Position numbers and translations under genes: made by a program
Shown here: positions 63,652 through 64,000 of the stretch, one piece after another
How the letters are laid out: every line of letters starts with the position of its first letter
Position numbering within the stretch: position 1 is the stretch's first letter
Source: Kytococcus schroeteri
GTDB taxonomy: Bacteria; Actinomycetota; Actinomycetes; Actinomycetales; Dermatophilaceae
Reading direction: 5' to 3'
Length of the DNA stretch: 64,000 nt
Assembly (NCBI RefSeq): GCF_042433515.1
Contig: NZ_JBHLVH010000027.1
Location: forward strand, 118,712 to 182,711
The notes under the pieces: generated by a model
What the model was told of the DNA's origin: nothing
Database searches by the model: none
The model's input: only the letters and a program-made list of their open reading frames with translations

Positions 63652-63908
63652 GGCGGAGCGGTTCTGGCCCGGCCCGCGTCGAGGCGGGACCACTGGCCCA
63701 CGAGGGCTCCCACACCGAGGGCGACGCAGGTGACCACCCACTCACCCGACCCCTCCGGGCGGACGATCCCCAGGGCGGCGGCCGCGGCGGCGGCATGCCT
63801 GGCCAGCGCCGTGTCACGGTCACCCCGGAGGGCGAGGCCGGCGAGGGCGCGAGGGGGGGTTGTCCACAGGGTGGGTGGTGGTGCGGGCGCGGGCGTCAGG
63901 TCGTTCAC
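63615..63908 (-). CDS. Doubtful small reading frame
   Basis: A 97-codon frame starts at GTG 63908 without a ribosome site and overlaps pheA by 37 bases. It contains a possible hydrophobic stretch (WVVTCVALGVGALVGQW) and nothing recognisable. It may be a real small membrane protein or chance. Confidence 0.22.
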   Translation of the reverse strand: MNDLTPAPAPPPTLWTTPPRALAGLALRGDRDTALARHAAAAAAALGIVRPEGSGEWVVTCVALGVGALVGQWSRLDAGRARTAPPQCLPSRQGDAG

Positions 63909-63916
63909 ATGTTCGA
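63901..63916. promoter_or_regulatory. SOS-box-like palindrome
   Basis: TCGTTC-ACAT-GTTCGA differs at two bases from the actinobacterial LexA consensus TCGAAC-N4-GTTCGA. It sits about 85 bases before the window end with TTGCAG and TACTAG downstream, so it may control a gene that begins past 64000. Bases 63917-64000 hold no gene start I can support. Confidence 0.4.
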
Positions 63917-64000
63917 TGGTGGGGTTGCAGTAGGTCGGTTGTGTGTACTAGTGTGGGGGTAGGTGGTTGGACAGGGGGTTCGACCAGTGGTTGGCCATCG

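Noticed and set aside
63960..64000. tRNA, because of GGTTCGACC near the end
   Set aside because: No acceptor stem or anticodon arm can be built in the visible bases.

Overview
The window is about 72% GC, densely packed with GTGA/ATGA-coupled genes and GTG starts. It carries markers of high-GC Gram-positive bacteria: DUF222/HNH 13E12-type endonuclease, DUF3263, DUF6318 and DUF4031 proteins, HelR, DtxR/IdeR-like iron boxes, Zur-controlled cysteine-free ribosomal proteins, and a class Ia ribonucleotide reductase behind a cobalamin riboswitch. This fits an actinobacterium of the order Micrococcales. Five tandem secreted proteinase-K-type subtilases suggest a protein-degrading, possibly skin-associated member such as Kytococcus. 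That genus is an inference from memory, not something the sequence proves.

Layout. 1-3535: end of a sensor kinase, an HtrA protease, and a lipoprotein/PKD-like secreted pair. 3744-5581 (minus): zinc-starvation cluster (L33, S14, L31, CobW-like protein) behind a Zur-like box. 5757-13041: HelR, a frameshifted trypsin-like protease, a lipoprotein, an HD phosphohydrolase, DUF4031, a YczE-like membrane protein and a secreted protein. 13238-20842: an HNH endonuclease, a three-gene TPR/AAA+/TPR operon, and groEL with two CIRCE operators. 21177-29853: HAD-AlkB-Tag repair genes, DUF3263, uracil-DNA glycosylase, an SGNH hydrolase, acyl-CoA dehydrogenase, an SDR and an MFS carrier. 30088-37848: the subtilase array. 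37835-38610: decayed RimK/zinc-protease/AstE remnants. 38740-44194: a secreted protein, nrdB and nrdA with riboswitch and NrdR-like boxes. 44481-52488: an FtsX-type ABC exporter with a small secreted protein, a second exporter under a TetR regulator, and an MFS carrier. 52647-57040: an iron-siderophore ABC importer between two iron boxes, the second apparently driving a short untranslated transcript. 57062-63651: a CPBP protease, 3-hydroxyisobutyrate dehydrogenase, a DinB-like protein, a PhoD phosphatase, ABC exporter relics and prephenate dehydratase. The window ends in a promoter-like region with an SOS-like box.

Together these show metal-controlled housekeeping (zinc: alternative ribosomal proteins; iron: siderophore uptake; B12: choice of reductase), DNA repair (AlkB, Tag, Ung) and a large investment in secreted proteolysis. 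Several genes are broken by one base at or beside short G or C runs (9062, 53951, 54826). These may be sequencing errors or real slippage and need checking against reads. Perfect hairpins separate most transcription units. Two short repeat families (a roughly 40-base palindrome unit and a GTTGAGTCGTCG hairpin) occur at more than one site.
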